NCBI RefSeq assembly: GCF_900112475.1
Contig: NZ_FOLW01000003.1
Coordinates: forward strand, 1-64,000
Reading direction: 5' to 3'
Source of the DNA: Pragia fontium DSM 5563 = ATCC 49100
GTDB lineage: Bacteria > Pseudomonadota > Gammaproteobacteria > Enterobacterales > Enterobacteriaceae
DNA length: 64,000 nt
The translations under genes and the position numbers were made by a program. The notes under the pieces were generated by a model. It did no database searches. It was given only the letters and a program-made list of their open reading frames with translations, and was not told the DNA's origin. Positions 17,978 through 28,607 of the stretch are shown here, piece after piece (position 1 is the stretch's first letter; every line of letters starts with the position of its first letter).

Positions 17978-18961
17978 TTAGGGGATTAACAAGCATGAAC
18001 CTGATGTCGCCCGACTTTCCAGGGTTTTATGAGCCCTTACGGCATCTTTCAACGGGAACTGTTGTTCCGATGGAACATTAACGCTAATGGCACCGCTGGC
18101 AATCATAGAAAATAGTTCGTTAGCCGCATGCTGCAATAGTTGCTTCGTGGTGATGTAATTGCCAAGGGAAGGTCGAGTGACAAACAGTCCGCCTTTCTGA
18201 TTCAAAATCCCTAAGTCCACGCCAGTGACTGCGCCAGAGGAGTTCCCGAAGCTGATCATCAGACCATGAGGCTTCAGGCAGTCTAATGATGCCAGCCAAG
18301 TTGATTTACCAACCGAGTCATAGACCACATTGACTTTTTCACCGTTGGTCAGAGCCACGACTCTTTCGGCAATATTTTCTGTTCGATAGTTAATGACTGC
18401 CCAGGCGCCATCTCGTTTGGCCTGCTCGGCTTTCTCCGCGGAGCCAACGGTAGCAATAAGCTTTATCCCCAGCGCTTTAGCCCACTGACAGGCAATTCGA
18501 CCGACTCCTCCTGCGGCGGCATGAAACACGATGGTTTCTCCCGGCCTAACTTTATAGGTCATATGTAACAGGTAATAGACGGTGAGTCCTTTTAGGAAAG
18601 AAGCGGCGGCCTGCTCAAAAGAGATGGCATTGGGTAGTTTGGCGACCTTATCCGCGGGTACGCAATGATATTCGCTGTAGGCGCCCAGTGCTGACTGCGC
18701 GTAAACCACGCGGTCACCCACGTGAATATGTGTAACGCCAGCGCCAACCTTCTCTACGACACCTGCCGCTTCAGTCCCTAAACCGGAAGGAAGCGATGGC
18801 GGAGGGTATAAACCGCTGCGGACATAGGTATCGATGTAGTTAATCCCAATTGCTTTATTGGCAACCAGAACCTCATGTTCAGCCGGTTCTCTGGGAGTGA
18901 AATCTACATAATTCAGTACATCAGGCCCGCCGGTGACGGAAAACTCGATACGCTTAGCCAT
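17978..18961 (-). CDS. qorA: NADPH:quinone oxidoreductase
   Basis: 327-residue zinc-independent medium-chain dehydrogenase that reduces quinones with NADPH. The GroES-like N-terminal domain is followed by a Rossmann domain with the nucleotide motif AAAGGVGRIACQWAK near residue 150. The zinc ligands of alcohol dehydrogenases are absent, as expected for Qor. It is divergent from dnaB, the same arrangement as in E. coli, which supports the symbol. GGAG precedes the start. Confidence 0.94.
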   Translation of the reverse strand: MAKRIEFSVTGGPDVLNYVDFTPREPAEHEVLVANKAIGINYIDTYVRSGLYPPPSLPSGLGTEAAGVVEKVGAGVTHIHVGDRVVYAQSALGAYSEYHCVPADKVAKLPNAISFEQAAASFLKGLTVYYLLHMTYKVRPGETIVFHAAAGGVGRIACQWAKALGIKLIATVGSAEKAEQAKRDGAWAVINYRTENIAERVVALTNGEKVNVVYDSVGKSTWLASLDCLKPHGLMISFGNSSGAVTGVDLGILNQKGGLFVTRPSLGNYITTKQLLQHAANELFSMIASGAISVNVPSEQQFPLKDAVRAHKTLESRATSGSCLLIP

Positions 18962-19114
18962 AGTCTATACTCCGGGATAGTGAAGGATTATTAGCCGATA
19001 TCATTTAAATTTAGTATAACAGCCATGTTGATCGTTGGGTCAGTTGCTATCATCGCGTATACTGAATGACTGTTCTCTTTTAATCGTAACCGTAATCGGA
19101 TCGTTGACAACCCC

Positions 19115-20536
19115 ATGGCAGGCAAAACACCTTTTAATAATAAACAAAACTTCCGTACTGAGCGGTCAATTGACCGTCAAATGGAAGGGCTAAAGATGCC
19201 ACCTCATTCCCTTGAGGCCGAGCAATCGGTGCTCGGTGGCCTGATGTTGGATAATGAACGCTGGGATAACGTTTCTGAGCGGGTTACGGCGAATGACTTT
19301 TACAGTCGTCCACACCGCACCGTCTTTGCTGAAATGCAGCGCTTGCTGGAGCAAGGGAAACCAATCGACCTGATTACTTTATCAGAGTCACTGGAACAAA
19401 AAGGTGAGCTCGATCAGGTGGGTGGATTCGCCTATCTGGCTGAATTGTCGAAAAACACACCAAGTGCGGCCAACATCGGTGCTTATGCGGATATCGTGCG
19501 CGAACGTGCGGTTGTGCGTGAGATGATTTCGGTAGCCAATGAGATTGCTGATGCCGGTTACGATCCTCAGGGGCGTACCAGTGAAGATTTGCTGGATTTA
19601 GCCGAATCTCGGGTTTTCCAGATCGCGGAAAGCCGCAGTAATAAAGATGAAGGCCCCAAAAGCATCGATCAGATTTTGGAAGAGACGGTATCCCGTATCG
19701 AACAGCTGTATCAGCGCCCTCATGATGGGGTAACTGGCGTATCCAGCGGCTTTGTTGATCTGGATAAAAAAACTGCTGGGTTCCAAAAGTCTGACCTGAT
19801 CATTGTTGCTGCTCGTCCGTCCATGGGTAAAACCACGTTCGCCATGAACCTGTGTGAAAACGCAGCCATGATGCAGGATAAACCGGTACTGATCTTCAGT
19901 CTGGAGATGCCCTGCGAACAGATTATGATGCGTATTTTAGCCTCCCTTTCTCGCGTCGATCAGACCAAAATCCGTACCGGTCAACTGGATGATGAAGATT
20001 GGGCGCGCATTTCCAGCACTATGGGAATTTTGCTGGAAAAACGCAATATGTATATTGATGACTCCTCCGGTCTGACGCCGACGGAAGTTCGTTCCCGTGC
20101 CCGGCGTATTTTCCGTGAACACGGTGGCATTAGCCTGATCATGATTGACTACCTGCAATTAATGCGGGTTCCGGCATTGTCTGATAACCGAACCTTGGAA
20201 ATTGCCGAAATTTCCCGTTCTTTAAAAGCCTTGGCAAAAGAACTTCAGGTGCCGGTGATTGCGCTATCCCAGCTTAACCGTAGTCTGGAGCAGCGAGCGG
20301 ATAAACGTCCGGTTAACTCCGACTTACGTGAATCGGGTTCGATTGAGCAGGATGCCGACGTGATTATGTTTATCTATCGTGACGAAGTGTATAACGAAAA
20401 CAGTGAAGAAAAGGGCGTAGCTCAGATTATTCTCGGTAAGCAGCGTAACGGCCCAATTGGTTCTGTGCGTTTAGCCTTCCACGGTCAGTGGTCGCGTTTT
20501 GATAATTATGCCGGTCCGCAATTTGATGATGAGTAA
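19115..20536 (+). CDS. dnaB: Replicative DNA helicase
   Basis: Hexameric helicase that unwinds DNA ahead of the replisome. 473 residues compared with 471 in E. coli. The N-terminal domain (PPHSLEAEQSVLGGLMLD) begins near residue 28, then a linker and the RecA-like C-terminal motor with Walker A ARPSMGKTT near residue 232, Walker B LIMIDYLQLM and the SRSLKALAKEL/ALSQLNRSLEQR block. No intein interrupts it. A hairpin terminator follows. Confidence 0.98.
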   Translation: MAGKTPFNNKQNFRTERSIDRQMEGLKMPPHSLEAEQSVLGGLMLDNERWDNVSERVTANDFYSRPHRTVFAEMQRLLEQGKPIDLITLSESLEQKGELDQVGGFAYLAELSKNTPSAANIGAYADIVRERAVVREMISVANEIADAGYDPQGRTSEDLLDLAESRVFQIAESRSNKDEGPKSIDQILEETVSRIEQLYQRPHDGVTGVSSGFVDLDKKTAGFQKSDLIIVAARPSMGKTTFAMNLCENAAMMQDKPVLIFSLEMPCEQIMMRILASLSRVDQTKIRTGQLDDEDWARISSTMGILLEKRNMYIDDSSGLTPTEVRSRARRIFREHGGISLIMIDYLQLMRVPALSDNRTLEIAEISRSLKALAKELQVPVIALSQLNRSLEQRADKRPVNSDLRESGSIEQDADVIMFIYRDEVYNENSEEKGVAQIILGKQRNGPIGSVRLAFHGQWSRFDNYAGPQFDDE

Positions 20537-20558
20537 GCGGGTTTAAAACTCAGCCTAT

Positions 20559-20588
20559 GCCTGATAATGTTTATTATCAGGCTATTTC
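20559..20588 (+). terminator. Intrinsic terminator after dnaB
   Basis: Perfect 10-bp stem GCCTGATAAT / ATTATCAGGC with a 4-base loop, then TATTT. Confidence 0.7.
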
Positions 20589-20692
20589 ATACTGACTTCA
20601 CAAACCTAACGTAAAAGTTATGCCTTATCCGTGGAATCCGCTTTATTTGCATCGATTCCATACTGCATTAATGTGTTAACTAAGGATTTAAA

Positions 20693-21769
20693 ATGATCTC
20701 GGCAACAGCGGTAATCGATCGCGGTGCATTAAAACATAATTTACAGCAAATCCGCCAAATGGCTCCCGATAGCCGCATTATTGCCGTGGTCAAAGCTAAT
20801 GCCTACGGGCATGGTTTATTAGACGTTGCCCATACGCTTCCTGATGCAGACTGTTTTGGCGTAGCGCGAATTGAAGAAGCGTTAATGCTGCGTTCTGGCG
20901 GTGTGATTAAGCCGATTTTATTGTTAGAAGGTTTTTTCTGTGCAGAAGATTTACCGATGTTGGCGGTGAATAACATTGAAACAGTGGTGCATAACATTGA
21001 ACAGCTACAGGCACTGGAGCAGATAGAGTTAGATCGCCCGGTACAGGTTTGGATGAAGCTGGATACTGGTATGCATCGTTTGGGCGTTCGTCCTGAGCAA
21101 GCGGAAGCATTCTATCAGCGGTTAAGCGCCTGTGAGAATGTAGTACAGCCGGTAAATATTATGAGCCATTTTAGCCGTTCAGATGAGCCTGAAGTGGATA
21201 CCACCCGTAAGCAAATCGACTGCTTTGATGCTTTTGTTAATGACAAGCCCGGACTGAAAACCTTAGCGGCCTCGGGCGGCATATTATTATGGCCAGAGGC
21301 GCACCGTGATTGGATCCGCCCCGGTATTATTCTGTACGGCGTATCACCATTAGCAGCCAACTTTGCCGATCATTATGGCCTTAAGGCGGCGATGACGCTA
21401 AAAGCCAGTCTGATTGCGGTACGTGAGCATAAAGCGGGCGAAGCAGTAGGCTACGGCGGGGCATGGGTCAGCGAGAGAGATACGCGTTTAGGGGTGATTG
21501 CTATTGGTTATGGCGATGGCTATCCACGAGATGCGCCAAACGGTACTCCGGTGCTGGTGAATGGCCGCATCGTGCCGCTAGTTGGGCACGTTTCAATGGA
21601 CATGATTACGGTAGATTTAGGGCCGGATGCCACGGATAACGTGGGGGATGAAGCGACCATTTGGGGGCCAGAGCTACCGGTGGAAACTATTGCTAAATAT
21701 ACCGGTATTATTCCTTATGAGCTGATCACTAAACTGACAGCGCGAGTAGCGTGTCGATATATTGATTAA
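20693..21769 (+). CDS. alr: Alanine racemase
   Basis: PLP enzyme that makes D-alanine for peptidoglycan. 358 residues. The PLP lysine is K34 in [10 protein letters not shown]; the second catalytic residue, a tyrosine, lies near 255 in the VGYGGAW region, and the C-terminal beta domain ([18 protein letters not shown]) is complete. AAGGAT precedes the ATG. It follows dnaB as in E. coli, with its own 155-base upstream region behind the dnaB terminator. Confidence 0.97.
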   Translation: MISATAVIDRGALKHNLQQIRQMAPDSRIIAVVKANAYGHGLLDVAHTLPDADCFGVARIEEALMLRSGGVIKPILLLEGFFCAEDLPMLAVNNIETVVHNIEQLQALEQIELDRPVQVWMKLDTGMHRLGVRPEQAEAFYQRLSACENVVQPVNIMSHFSRSDEPEVDTTRKQIDCFDAFVNDKPGLKTLAASGGILLWPEAHRDWIRPGIILYGVSPLAANFADHYGLKAAMTLKASLIAVREHKAGEAVGYGGAWVSERDTRLGVIAIGYGDGYPRDAPNGTPVLVNGRIVPLVGHVSMDMITVDLGPDATDNVGDEATIWGPELPVETIAKYTGIIPYELITKLTARVACRYID

Positions 21770-21790
21770 CCGACCCTGAGCGAATAACAA

Positions 21791-21828
21791 CGCCCGGCAT
21801 TGAGATTTCATGCCGGGCGTTTTATTTT
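21791..21828 (+). terminator. Intrinsic terminator after alr
   Basis: 10-bp stem CGCCCGGCAT / ATGCCGGGCG followed by TTTTATTTT. It lies between converging alr and the symporter gene. Confidence 0.85.
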
Positions 21829-21851
21829 ACTAATACGTTAAATTGTCAGTT

Positions 21852-23165
21852 TTAATCTTCACTTTCCAGCTTTTCACGGCGGCTTGGATGATATTCATGG
21901 TTAAGCTTAGCCACGGCAATGGTGGCTACGGTATTACCGATAATATTGGTAACGGCCAGTGCCATTGACATAAAGCGGTAAACCCCAAACATCACCGCCA
22001 CGCCTTCCAGCGGTAGCAAACCGGTGGTAGTAATAGTGGCAGCAAATACCACAAAAGCACCGCCGGAAACCGTTGCCGCACCCTTGGAGGTGAGCAGCAT
22101 AATAATCAGAATACCAAATAACTGTTCAATACTGAGTGGAATACCATAAGCATTGGCCAGGAAGATGACGCCCATCGACATATAGATGGAAGTCCCATCG
22201 AGGTTAAAAGCGTAGCCTGTAGGCAGTACCAGACCGACGGTTTGGCGGGATACACCATACTTAGGGAGTTTCTCTAACAGTCGGGGAAGTACGCTCTCGG
22301 AAGACGCAGTACCGAAGGTGATATACAGCTCTTCGCGAATAAATTTAATAATATCAAACAGATTAAGCTTAAAGATGGCACAGACCGTACCCAGTACAAT
22401 AATAATAAACAGGATCAGCGTCAGATAGAACGCTAACACCAGATAAGTCAGCTTAATCAGCATATCCACGCCGTTACTGCCGACCGCATAAGCAATCGCA
22501 CCGAAGGTACCAATCGGAGCCAGCAGCATAATCACGTAGATAAACTTAAAGAAGGCTTTAGCGATAAAGTTAAGGGCATTCTCTACCACTACACGCTCTT
22601 TTTCTTTCAGTAACAGGATACCAAAGCCAAACATCAGCGCCAGCACCAATACCTGCAATAGATTGTTGGTGGAGAAGGCACCAACAAAGCTATCGGGGAA
22701 TATCTCCAGAAAGAATTGACCAAAGGATTTTGGGGCTGCATGGGAAGCTTGAATCAGGCTGGCTGCCTGTGAGTTCACATGGCTTTCGGTTAATACCGTA
22801 CCGCTACCTACGCTCAGCAATTCACCCATACCGAAACCAAACAGGATAGCGATCGTCGAAACGATTTCAAAGTAGATAATGGCGGTTAAGCCGACCTTGC
22901 CCACCTGCTTAATGTCACCAGCTGCACCGATACCTAATGCCACGGTCAGAAAGATCAGTGGGGCAACCGCACTTTTTATCAGGCGCAGGAAGATATCTCC
23001 GAGCAACTTAAGGCTGGTGGCAAATTCAGGCCAGATAAACCCCACCAGAATACCGAGGATCATACTGACGGCAATTTGGAATCCGAGGCCTTTCCAAAAC
23101 GCTTTTTTAGGGGGAGAAGATAATGATGTTTTATCTTGCTCCATGGTTTGCGAGTGGTTTGTCAT
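21852..23165 (-). CDS. Dicarboxylate/amino acid:cation symporter (DAACS family)
   Basis: 437-residue membrane transporter of the glutamate/C4-dicarboxylate family. The first hairpin serine-rich motif is GTASSESVLPRL near 285, and the cation/substrate motif GYAFNLDGTSIYMSMG is at about 320, followed by the second hairpin (LLTSKGAATVSGGAF). Eight transmembrane helices are likely. The motifs fit both GltP-like and DctA-like proteins, so the substrate (glutamate/aspartate or C4-dicarboxylates) is left open. AAGGCA supports the start. It occupies the place of tyrB after alr. Confidence 0.9.
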   Translation of the reverse strand: MTNHSQTMEQDKTSLSSPPKKAFWKGLGFQIAVSMILGILVGFIWPEFATSLKLLGDIFLRLIKSAVAPLIFLTVALGIGAAGDIKQVGKVGLTAIIYFEIVSTIAILFGFGMGELLSVGSGTVLTESHVNSQAASLIQASHAAPKSFGQFFLEIFPDSFVGAFSTNNLLQVLVLALMFGFGILLLKEKERVVVENALNFIAKAFFKFIYVIMLLAPIGTFGAIAYAVGSNGVDMLIKLTYLVLAFYLTLILFIIIVLGTVCAIFKLNLFDIIKFIREELYITFGTASSESVLPRLLEKLPKYGVSRQTVGLVLPTGYAFNLDGTSIYMSMGVIFLANAYGIPLSIEQLFGILIIMLLTSKGAATVSGGAFVVFAATITTTGLLPLEGVAVMFGVYRFMSMALAVTNIIGNTVATIAVAKLNHEYHPSRREKLESED

Positions 23166-23769
23166 AGAAGCTGCCTTAACTATCGTTCGTGTAGGAATAT
23201 TTATAAGAATATGTAAAACGAGAGGAATAATGCTTAGGTTAGAAAATAACCGTCGCGAATGACCTACAGGTTGCTATGCTTTATTCGCGTTGCGGATTAA
23301 AGCACGAAAATTCATTCTTATGGTTTATTTATTATGGGTTCAACATCATATTGCTGTTATAGAGCCTTAACAGTGTTTTCGCCAAGGTACCGGCATGAAA
23401 TTTATGATCTTACTAGCAGAATGATAATACAAAACAGAAAAAGCATTTTTTAATCATGCATTACTTCTTTATTTTTGTTAAACGCCATGGTTAATCAACT
23501 AAATTGTTGTGTTAAACCTCTCTAAATGAGCGCGTTTTTTCATAAAGTCAGTATTTATCATTATCTTTCAGATTATTGGGTTTATCCGGTTCCCTACCTG
23601 AAATGCAGTTTTGCTAGATTAGCCTAATTGGTCAGATTTAATTTGATCTAAATAGTGTATAAAAGCGATTCAGCAATAAAATATTGTCTTTAGTTGGTTT
23701 GAATGTATCAATATGGTGATTAAATAAATAAACAAAAATAAAATCATTAGATTTTCAGGAATAGATAAC
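23166..23769. other. Long AT-rich regulatory gap between divergent genes
   Basis: About 600 bases without a gene, between the leftward symporter and the rightward YjbR-like gene. Three direct copies of GTTAA(A/T)C lie near 23478, 23491 and 23511, a spacing loosely like ArcA-type direct repeats; this is weak evidence. No hairpin with a T tract and no small ORF with a ribosome binding site was found. Confidence 0.45.
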
Positions 23770-24138
23770 ATGGATAAAGAAAGCCTGATTGAATATTGTT
23801 TGACTAAATTGGGAACCGAGCATGACTATCAGCCGCTTTGGGGGGCTGAACGGGTAAAGGTTTCTGGTAAGATATTTGCTATTTTTAGTGAGCTTGATGG
23901 CCGACCGTGTATGGCATTGAAATGTCCACCTGAATTAGCTGAACAAATGCGTACCAAATATAAAGAGGTTATTCCCGGCTACCATCTGAATAAGGCATTA
24001 TGGAACACGCTGTTTCTTGATGGTGCGCTGGAGCAGGCTTTCCTACACCAGATGATTGACGTTTCTTATCATGAGGTTCTGTCTAAGCTACCAAAGCGAA
24101 TACAGCAGATACTGGCCAAAAATACGAGCTTGGATTGA
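23770..24138 (+). CDS. MmcQ/YjbR family DNA-binding-like protein
   Basis: 122-residue cytosolic protein with the CyaY-like fold of the MmcQ/YjbR family: KVSGKIFAIFSELDGRPCMALKCPPELAEQMR followed by PGYHLNKALWNTLFLDG and a C-terminal helix pair. E. coli yjbR lies close to uvrA, as here, so this is probably the orthologue. The family is often called DNA-binding, but its role is not established. AGGAA precedes the ATG. Confidence 0.88.
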   Translation: MDKESLIEYCLTKLGTEHDYQPLWGAERVKVSGKIFAIFSELDGRPCMALKCPPELAEQMRTKYKEVIPGYHLNKALWNTLFLDGALEQAFLHQMIDVSYHEVLSKLPKRIQQILAKNTSLD

Positions 24139-24493
24139 GCACCTTTGGCCGTGAGAGAGGGGGCAACCAGTACGGGAGCACAGCCGATTTTTCGGATAGG
24201 CTGTTATTACTTCTCTGCTTTATTATATTTTTAATTAAATAACAATAAAAAATTAAGGATTAATGAGAAATATCTTACCGTATTTTTGTTATATATAAAT
24301 AGGCGCTTATTTTTACCGGTTAAATAATAGCGTATTATCTTTTATATGAGAAAAATTAATCTAATTTAAATCTCTGCTCATATTAATAGAATTATTGTAT
24401 AATAAGAAAAAATATAATGTATCGGCAGGTTTTTATCATTATGATAATCAGTCGGTTATGAGAGTGACATGACACATTACCGGAATATTTTGA
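24139..24493. other. AT-rich gap before the bactofilin gene
   Basis: About 355 bases. A short imperfect hairpin (CAGCC...GGCTG at about 24182-24204) may end the YjbR-like transcript. Beyond it the sequence is very AT-rich; a promoter for the bactofilin gene is expected but I cannot single it out. Confidence 0.4.
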
Positions 24494-25228
24494 ATGGATT
24501 CTGTTAAAAAACAAAAGCAGTTTTTCAAGGGAGTTTCCTTTTGTATTATATTGATTTTATGGGGAAGCGCGCTTGTTTTATATATCACCGGCCATCTGTT
24601 GCTGAGCGTTATTTCATCTACGCTCTCGCTGTTGTTCTTTCTTTATTTAACCAACTTAAGGACGAAGTTTTCATTTATGTTCAAGAAAAAAATATCAAAC
24701 GTTTCAGCCAACGTAATTCCCCCAGTGGCAATCACATCAGCCTCGGATAATGAATTAAACGCTCCTTCAGACGGTGTAGATCTGCGCCAGCGTTGCACTA
24801 TCATTGCCAGAAATGCCGTATTTTCCGGTAATATTGAAGACAATGGTGATATCCGAATTTATGGCAAAGTGATTGGTAATATCAATATTACTGAGGGAGC
24901 GATCCGGGTGATGAGTACCGGATATGTTAAAGGGGAATTGAACGCACCAGAAATTATTATTGATGGTGAGGTGAGCGGCAGATGCTTCGCTGAAAATATT
25001 GATATTCTTGAACACGGTACACTACGCGGTATTACCTGCTGTCGTAATTTCTCGATTAAGCGCGGTGGCGTTTTTGTTGGTCAGTCAGAAGAGTGGACGC
25101 CGAAGGCGATTTCTGAGGTAGATGAAGCTGAGTATCAGCAGATTGAATCGAACAATACTCGTCCTGACGCTCAGTTGTATATTGTGCCGGATGAAGATGC
25201 GTTAGAAGCTGAAGAACAACCTGCCTGA
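24494..25228 (+). CDS. Membrane-anchored bactofilin (polymer-forming cytoskeletal protein)
   Basis: 244 residues. Two N-terminal hydrophobic helices (about 12-32 and 35-52) are followed by a basic linker and a bactofilin (DUF583) domain at about 88-195. That domain has the repeating beta-helix rungs (GDIRIYGKVIGNINITEGAIRVMSTGYVKG, then VSGRCFAENIDILEHGTLRG). The last 45 residues are acidic and probably disordered. Bactofilins assemble non-polar filaments without nucleotide and often position cell wall enzymes or other partners. The two-helix anchor suggests assembly at the inner membrane. It stands alone between yjbR and uvrA; its partner is unknown. Confidence 0.85.
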   Translation: MDSVKKQKQFFKGVSFCIILILWGSALVLYITGHLLLSVISSTLSLLFFLYLTNLRTKFSFMFKKKISNVSANVIPPVAITSASDNELNAPSDGVDLRQRCTIIARNAVFSGNIEDNGDIRIYGKVIGNINITEGAIRVMSTGYVKGELNAPEIIIDGEVSGRCFAENIDILEHGTLRGITCCRNFSIKRGGVFVGQSEEWTPKAISEVDEAEYQQIESNNTRPDAQLYIVPDEDALEAEEQPA

Positions 25229-25271
25229 TGGCGAGAATTAAAGAACAAGCTTAACGTTCAGGATAGTGATT

Positions 25272-25303
25272 AAAAGGGTTGAACCAGCAGGCTCAACCCT
25301 TTT
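25272..25303. terminator. Bidirectional terminator between the bactofilin gene and uvrA
   Basis: 11-bp stem AAAAGGGTTGA / TCAACCCTTTT with a 10-base loop. A and T runs at the ends allow termination in both directions. Confidence 0.85.
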
Positions 25304-25308
25304 CTATT

Positions 25309-28140
25309 TTAGCCTTTATCCAGAATAGGCTTCAGGAAACGGGCAGTATGGGATTCTGCACATTCGGCTACGGTTTCCGGCGTTCCTGCCACCAGAATTT
25401 GGCCGCCGCCGCTGCCGCCTTCCGGACCAAGATCGACAATCCAGTCTGCGGTCTTGATCACATCCAGATTGTGTTCGATAACCACAATGGTGTTGCCCTG
25501 ATCGCGTAACTGGTGCAGAACCACCAACAGTTGCTCAATATCGGCAAAATGCAGGCCGGTAGTGGGTTCATCCAGAATATACAGGGTTTGACCGGTGCCG
25601 CGTTTGGACAATTCTTTAGCAAGCTTGACTCGCTGGGCTTCCCCACCGGATAACGTGGTGGCTGATTGACCTAAACGGATATAGGACAGGCCAACATCTA
25701 TCAATGTTTGGAGCTTACGAGACAGGGCTGGCACCACGTCGAAGAATTCACGAGCATCTTCCACCGTCATATCCAGCACTTCATGAATGCTCTTGCCTTT
25801 GTATTTCACTTCCAGCGTTTCGCGGTTGTAGCGCTTACCCTTACACTGGTCGCAAGGAACATAGACATCCGGTAGAAAGTGCATTTCTACTTTAATCACG
25901 CCGTCGCCCTGACAGGCCTCACATCGACCACCGCGCACGTTAAAGCTGAAGCGGCCTGGGTTATAACCACGAGCCCTTGATTCAGGTACGCCGGCGAATA
26001 GTTCACGAATTGGGGTAAAGATACCAGTATAGGTTGCCGGGTTAGAACGCGGCGTACGTCCGATAGGGCTCTGGTCGATATCGATCACTTTATCGAAGTG
26101 TTCCAGACCGGTGATCTCTTTATAAGGTGCCACGTCATCACCCGTCGCACCGTTTAACTGGCGCTGAGCGACCGGATACAGGGTATCGTTGATTAACGTC
26201 GATTTACCCGAACCGGATACGCCGGTAATACAAGTGAATAGGCCGACCGGAATGGTCAGCGTGACGTTTTTCAGGTTATTACCGGTTGCGCCAATGACTT
26301 TTAATACCTTAGAGGCATCGGCAGGAATACGTTTTTTCGGGATCTCAATTTTGCGTTTGCCTGACAGATATTGCCCGGTTAACGATTCCGGCACCTTCAT
26401 GATATCGTCAACGGTACCTTCAGCCACGATGCTACCACCGTGAACGCCAGCACCCGGGCCAATATCAATAACATAGTCGGCTTCGCGGATCGCGTCTTCA
26501 TCATGTTCAACCACAATCACGGTATTACCCAGATTGCGTAAATGGATCAGGGTATCTAGCAGACGCTGGTTGTCTCGCTGGTGCAGGCCGATAGACGGCT
26601 CATCCAGCACGTACATCACGCCCACTAAGCCCGCACCGATTTGGCTGGCTAAGCGAATACGCTGGGCTTCACCACCGGACAGGGTTTCTGCCGAACGGGA
26701 TAAAGACAGGTAATTCAGGCCAACGTTAACCAAGAACTTCAGACGATCGCCGATTTCTTTCAGAATTTTTTCCGCAATTTGCGCGCGTTGTCCTTGTAGC
26801 GAAAGGGCTCCAAAGAACTTTAGCGCATCGCCGATGCTCAGTTCGGAAATTTCTGGCAGGGTGGTATCTTCCACAAAAACGTGGCGGGCTTCTTCCTTCA
26901 GGCGAGTACCGCCGCAGGAAGTACATGAGCGGTTGCTAATAAATTTAGCCAGCTCTTCACGCACCGCGGTAGATTCGGTTTCTTTATAGCGGCGCTCCAT
27001 ATTGTGCAGAACGCCTTCAAACGGATGCTTACGTACCGTGGTATCGCCACGGTCGTTGACGTATTTAAATTCGATATTCTCTTTACCGGAACCGTTAAGT
27101 ATCACTTTCTGGACGGTTTCCGGCAGGTTTTCAAACGGAGTTTCTACGTCAAACTTATAGTGTTCGGCCAGAGAACGAATCATCTGGAAGTAGTAGAAAC
27201 TACGGCGATCCCAACCACGGATAGCGCCGCCAGCCAGAGAGAGCTCCCGATTCTGCACCACTCGATCTGGATCGAAATATTGCTGTACCCCTAAGCCATC
27301 ACAGGTTGGGCAAGCACCCGCTGGGTTGTTAAATGAGAACAGGCGGGGTTCCAGCTCACGCATGCTATAGCCGCAGACCGGACAGGCAAAGTTGGCAGAG
27401 AAGAGTAACTCTTCGGCCTTGTCGTTATCCATATCAGCAATTACGGCGCTACCGCCAGAGAGTGCCAGCGCGGTTTCAAACGATTCCGCTAATCGCTGAG
27501 CCATATCTTCACGGACTTTAAAGCGATCGACTACCACTTCAATGGTGTGTTTTTTCTGTAGTTCCAGCTTGGGGGGATCGGATAAGTCACACACTTCGCC
27601 ATCAATACGTGCGCGAATGTAGCCCTGGGTCGCCAGATTTTCCAGCGTCTTAATGTGTTCACCTTTACGGTCTTTTACCACCGGGGCTAACAGCATTAAG
27701 CGCGAGCCTTCCGGCAAGGTTAATACGTTATCCACCATTTGGCTGACGGTTTGCGCCGCCAACGTAATATTATGGGTTGGACAGCGTGGCTCACCAACTC
27801 GGGCAAACAACAGGCGCAGATAATCGTGGATTTCAGTAATGGTACCAACGGTTGAACGCGGGTTGTGTGAGGTTGATTTCTGCTCAATGGAAATGGCCGG
27901 GGAAAGACCTTCAATATGGTCTACATCTGGTTTTTCCATCAGCGAGAGAAATTGACGTGCATAGGCTGATAAGGATTCGACGTAGCGGCGCTGCCCCTCT
28001 GCATAAAGGGTATCAAACGCTAATGATGACTTACCTGAACCAGAAAGTCCGGTCACAACAATCAGCTTGTTGCGTGGCATCGTCAGGTTAATGTTTTTTA
28101 AGTTGTGGGTGCGGGCGCCCCGGACTTCGATCTTATCCAT
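25309..28140 (-). CDS. uvrA: Excinuclease ABC subunit A
   Basis: Damage-recognition ATPase of nucleotide excision repair. 943 residues. Two ABC ATPase units: Walker [10 protein letters not shown] (about 31-39) and GVSGSGKST (about 640), each with an ABC signature LSGGEAQR. Zinc modules are visible as [10 protein letters not shown]...CPTCDG (about 253-283) and CEACQGDG...CDQCKG (about 740-766). A LexA box lies 60 bases upstream, so it is SOS induced. It is divergent from ssb. Confidence 0.98.
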   Translation of the reverse strand: MDKIEVRGARTHNLKNINLTMPRNKLIVVTGLSGSGKSSLAFDTLYAEGQRRYVESLSAYARQFLSLMEKPDVDHIEGLSPAISIEQKSTSHNPRSTVGTITEIHDYLRLLFARVGEPRCPTHNITLAAQTVSQMVDNVLTLPEGSRLMLLAPVVKDRKGEHIKTLENLATQGYIRARIDGEVCDLSDPPKLELQKKHTIEVVVDRFKVREDMAQRLAESFETALALSGGSAVIADMDNDKAEELLFSANFACPVCGYSMRELEPRLFSFNNPAGACPTCDGLGVQQYFDPDRVVQNRELSLAGGAIRGWDRRSFYYFQMIRSLAEHYKFDVETPFENLPETVQKVILNGSGKENIEFKYVNDRGDTTVRKHPFEGVLHNMERRYKETESTAVREELAKFISNRSCTSCGGTRLKEEARHVFVEDTTLPEISELSIGDALKFFGALSLQGQRAQIAEKILKEIGDRLKFLVNVGLNYLSLSRSAETLSGGEAQRIRLASQIGAGLVGVMYVLDEPSIGLHQRDNQRLLDTLIHLRNLGNTVIVVEHDEDAIREADYVIDIGPGAGVHGGSIVAEGTVDDIMKVPESLTGQYLSGKRKIEIPKKRIPADASKVLKVIGATGNNLKNVTLTIPVGLFTCITGVSGSGKSTLINDTLYPVAQRQLNGATGDDVAPYKEITGLEHFDKVIDIDQSPIGRTPRSNPATYTGIFTPIRELFAGVPESRARGYNPGRFSFNVRGGRCEACQGDGVIKVEMHFLPDVYVPCDQCKGKRYNRETLEVKYKGKSIHEVLDMTVEDAREFFDVVPALSRKLQTLIDVGLSYIRLGQSATTLSGGEAQRVKLAKELSKRGTGQTLYILDEPTTGLHFADIEQLLVVLHQLRDQGNTIVVIEHNLDVIKTADWIVDLGPEGGSGGGQILVAGTPETVAECAESHTARFLKPILDKG

Positions 28141-28202
28141 TTCAACATGCCTTAACTAAGTTTGCTTCTGACACCGATCTGACAATTATTACACAAAGTG
28201 AA

Positions 28203-28218
28203 CTGAATGGATATACAG
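28203..28218 (-). promoter_or_regulatory. LexA box of uvrA
   Basis: On the minus strand CTGTATATCCATTCAG, one base different from the E. coli uvrA SOS box (CTGTATATTCATTCAG). It is 63 bases from the uvrA start codon. Confidence 0.93.
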
Positions 28219-28607
28219 TGCTATGATGAGATTTAGCGCACATTGCTATCATAAATCGTGCTGAAATATGACAGTCAATATTTTCAAGCTATTGGCGGTT
28301 ATTCTCACGAACTGCGGAAGGTTCGGCGAGTCGGTTTTTAACCATAATGATATAGTCTCGACCAGAGAAGTTGGCACCGATGCAGAAAGTTTCGCAAGGG
28401 GTAAAAAGACGGTTTTTCGCTGGCTAGCGCAGCAAAACACCGGTTAATTTTGCTAAACTTAGTGACAGCAATAATGCAACAGTGTTTATGTTGTATTAAA
28501 GTTTGTGTACTGAATTCCATTTTTTACGAGTAGTGTCCTTCGTCCATTGCCATGCTACAATCGTTGGATAAAAATCGTAGATCTGTTTACTCATCAGGAG
28601 AATCGAC
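28219..28607. other. uvrA-ssb intergenic region
   Basis: About 390 bases holding the divergent promoters. One LexA box is present at its uvrA side. No second box is seen near ssb. Short leftward ORFs in this gap have no ribosome binding site and look spurious. Confidence 0.6.

Noticed and set aside
23470-23520. Direct GTTAA-type repeats as an ArcA site for the symporter gene
   Set aside because: Only loose agreement in AT-rich sequence. Such matches are expected by chance, so it is mentioned in the gap entry but not claimed.
28249-28520. Two short leftward reading frames between uvrA and ssb
   Set aside because: No ribosome binding site, no recognisable protein pattern, and they overlap in different frames. 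The gap is better explained as divergent promoters with a LexA box.
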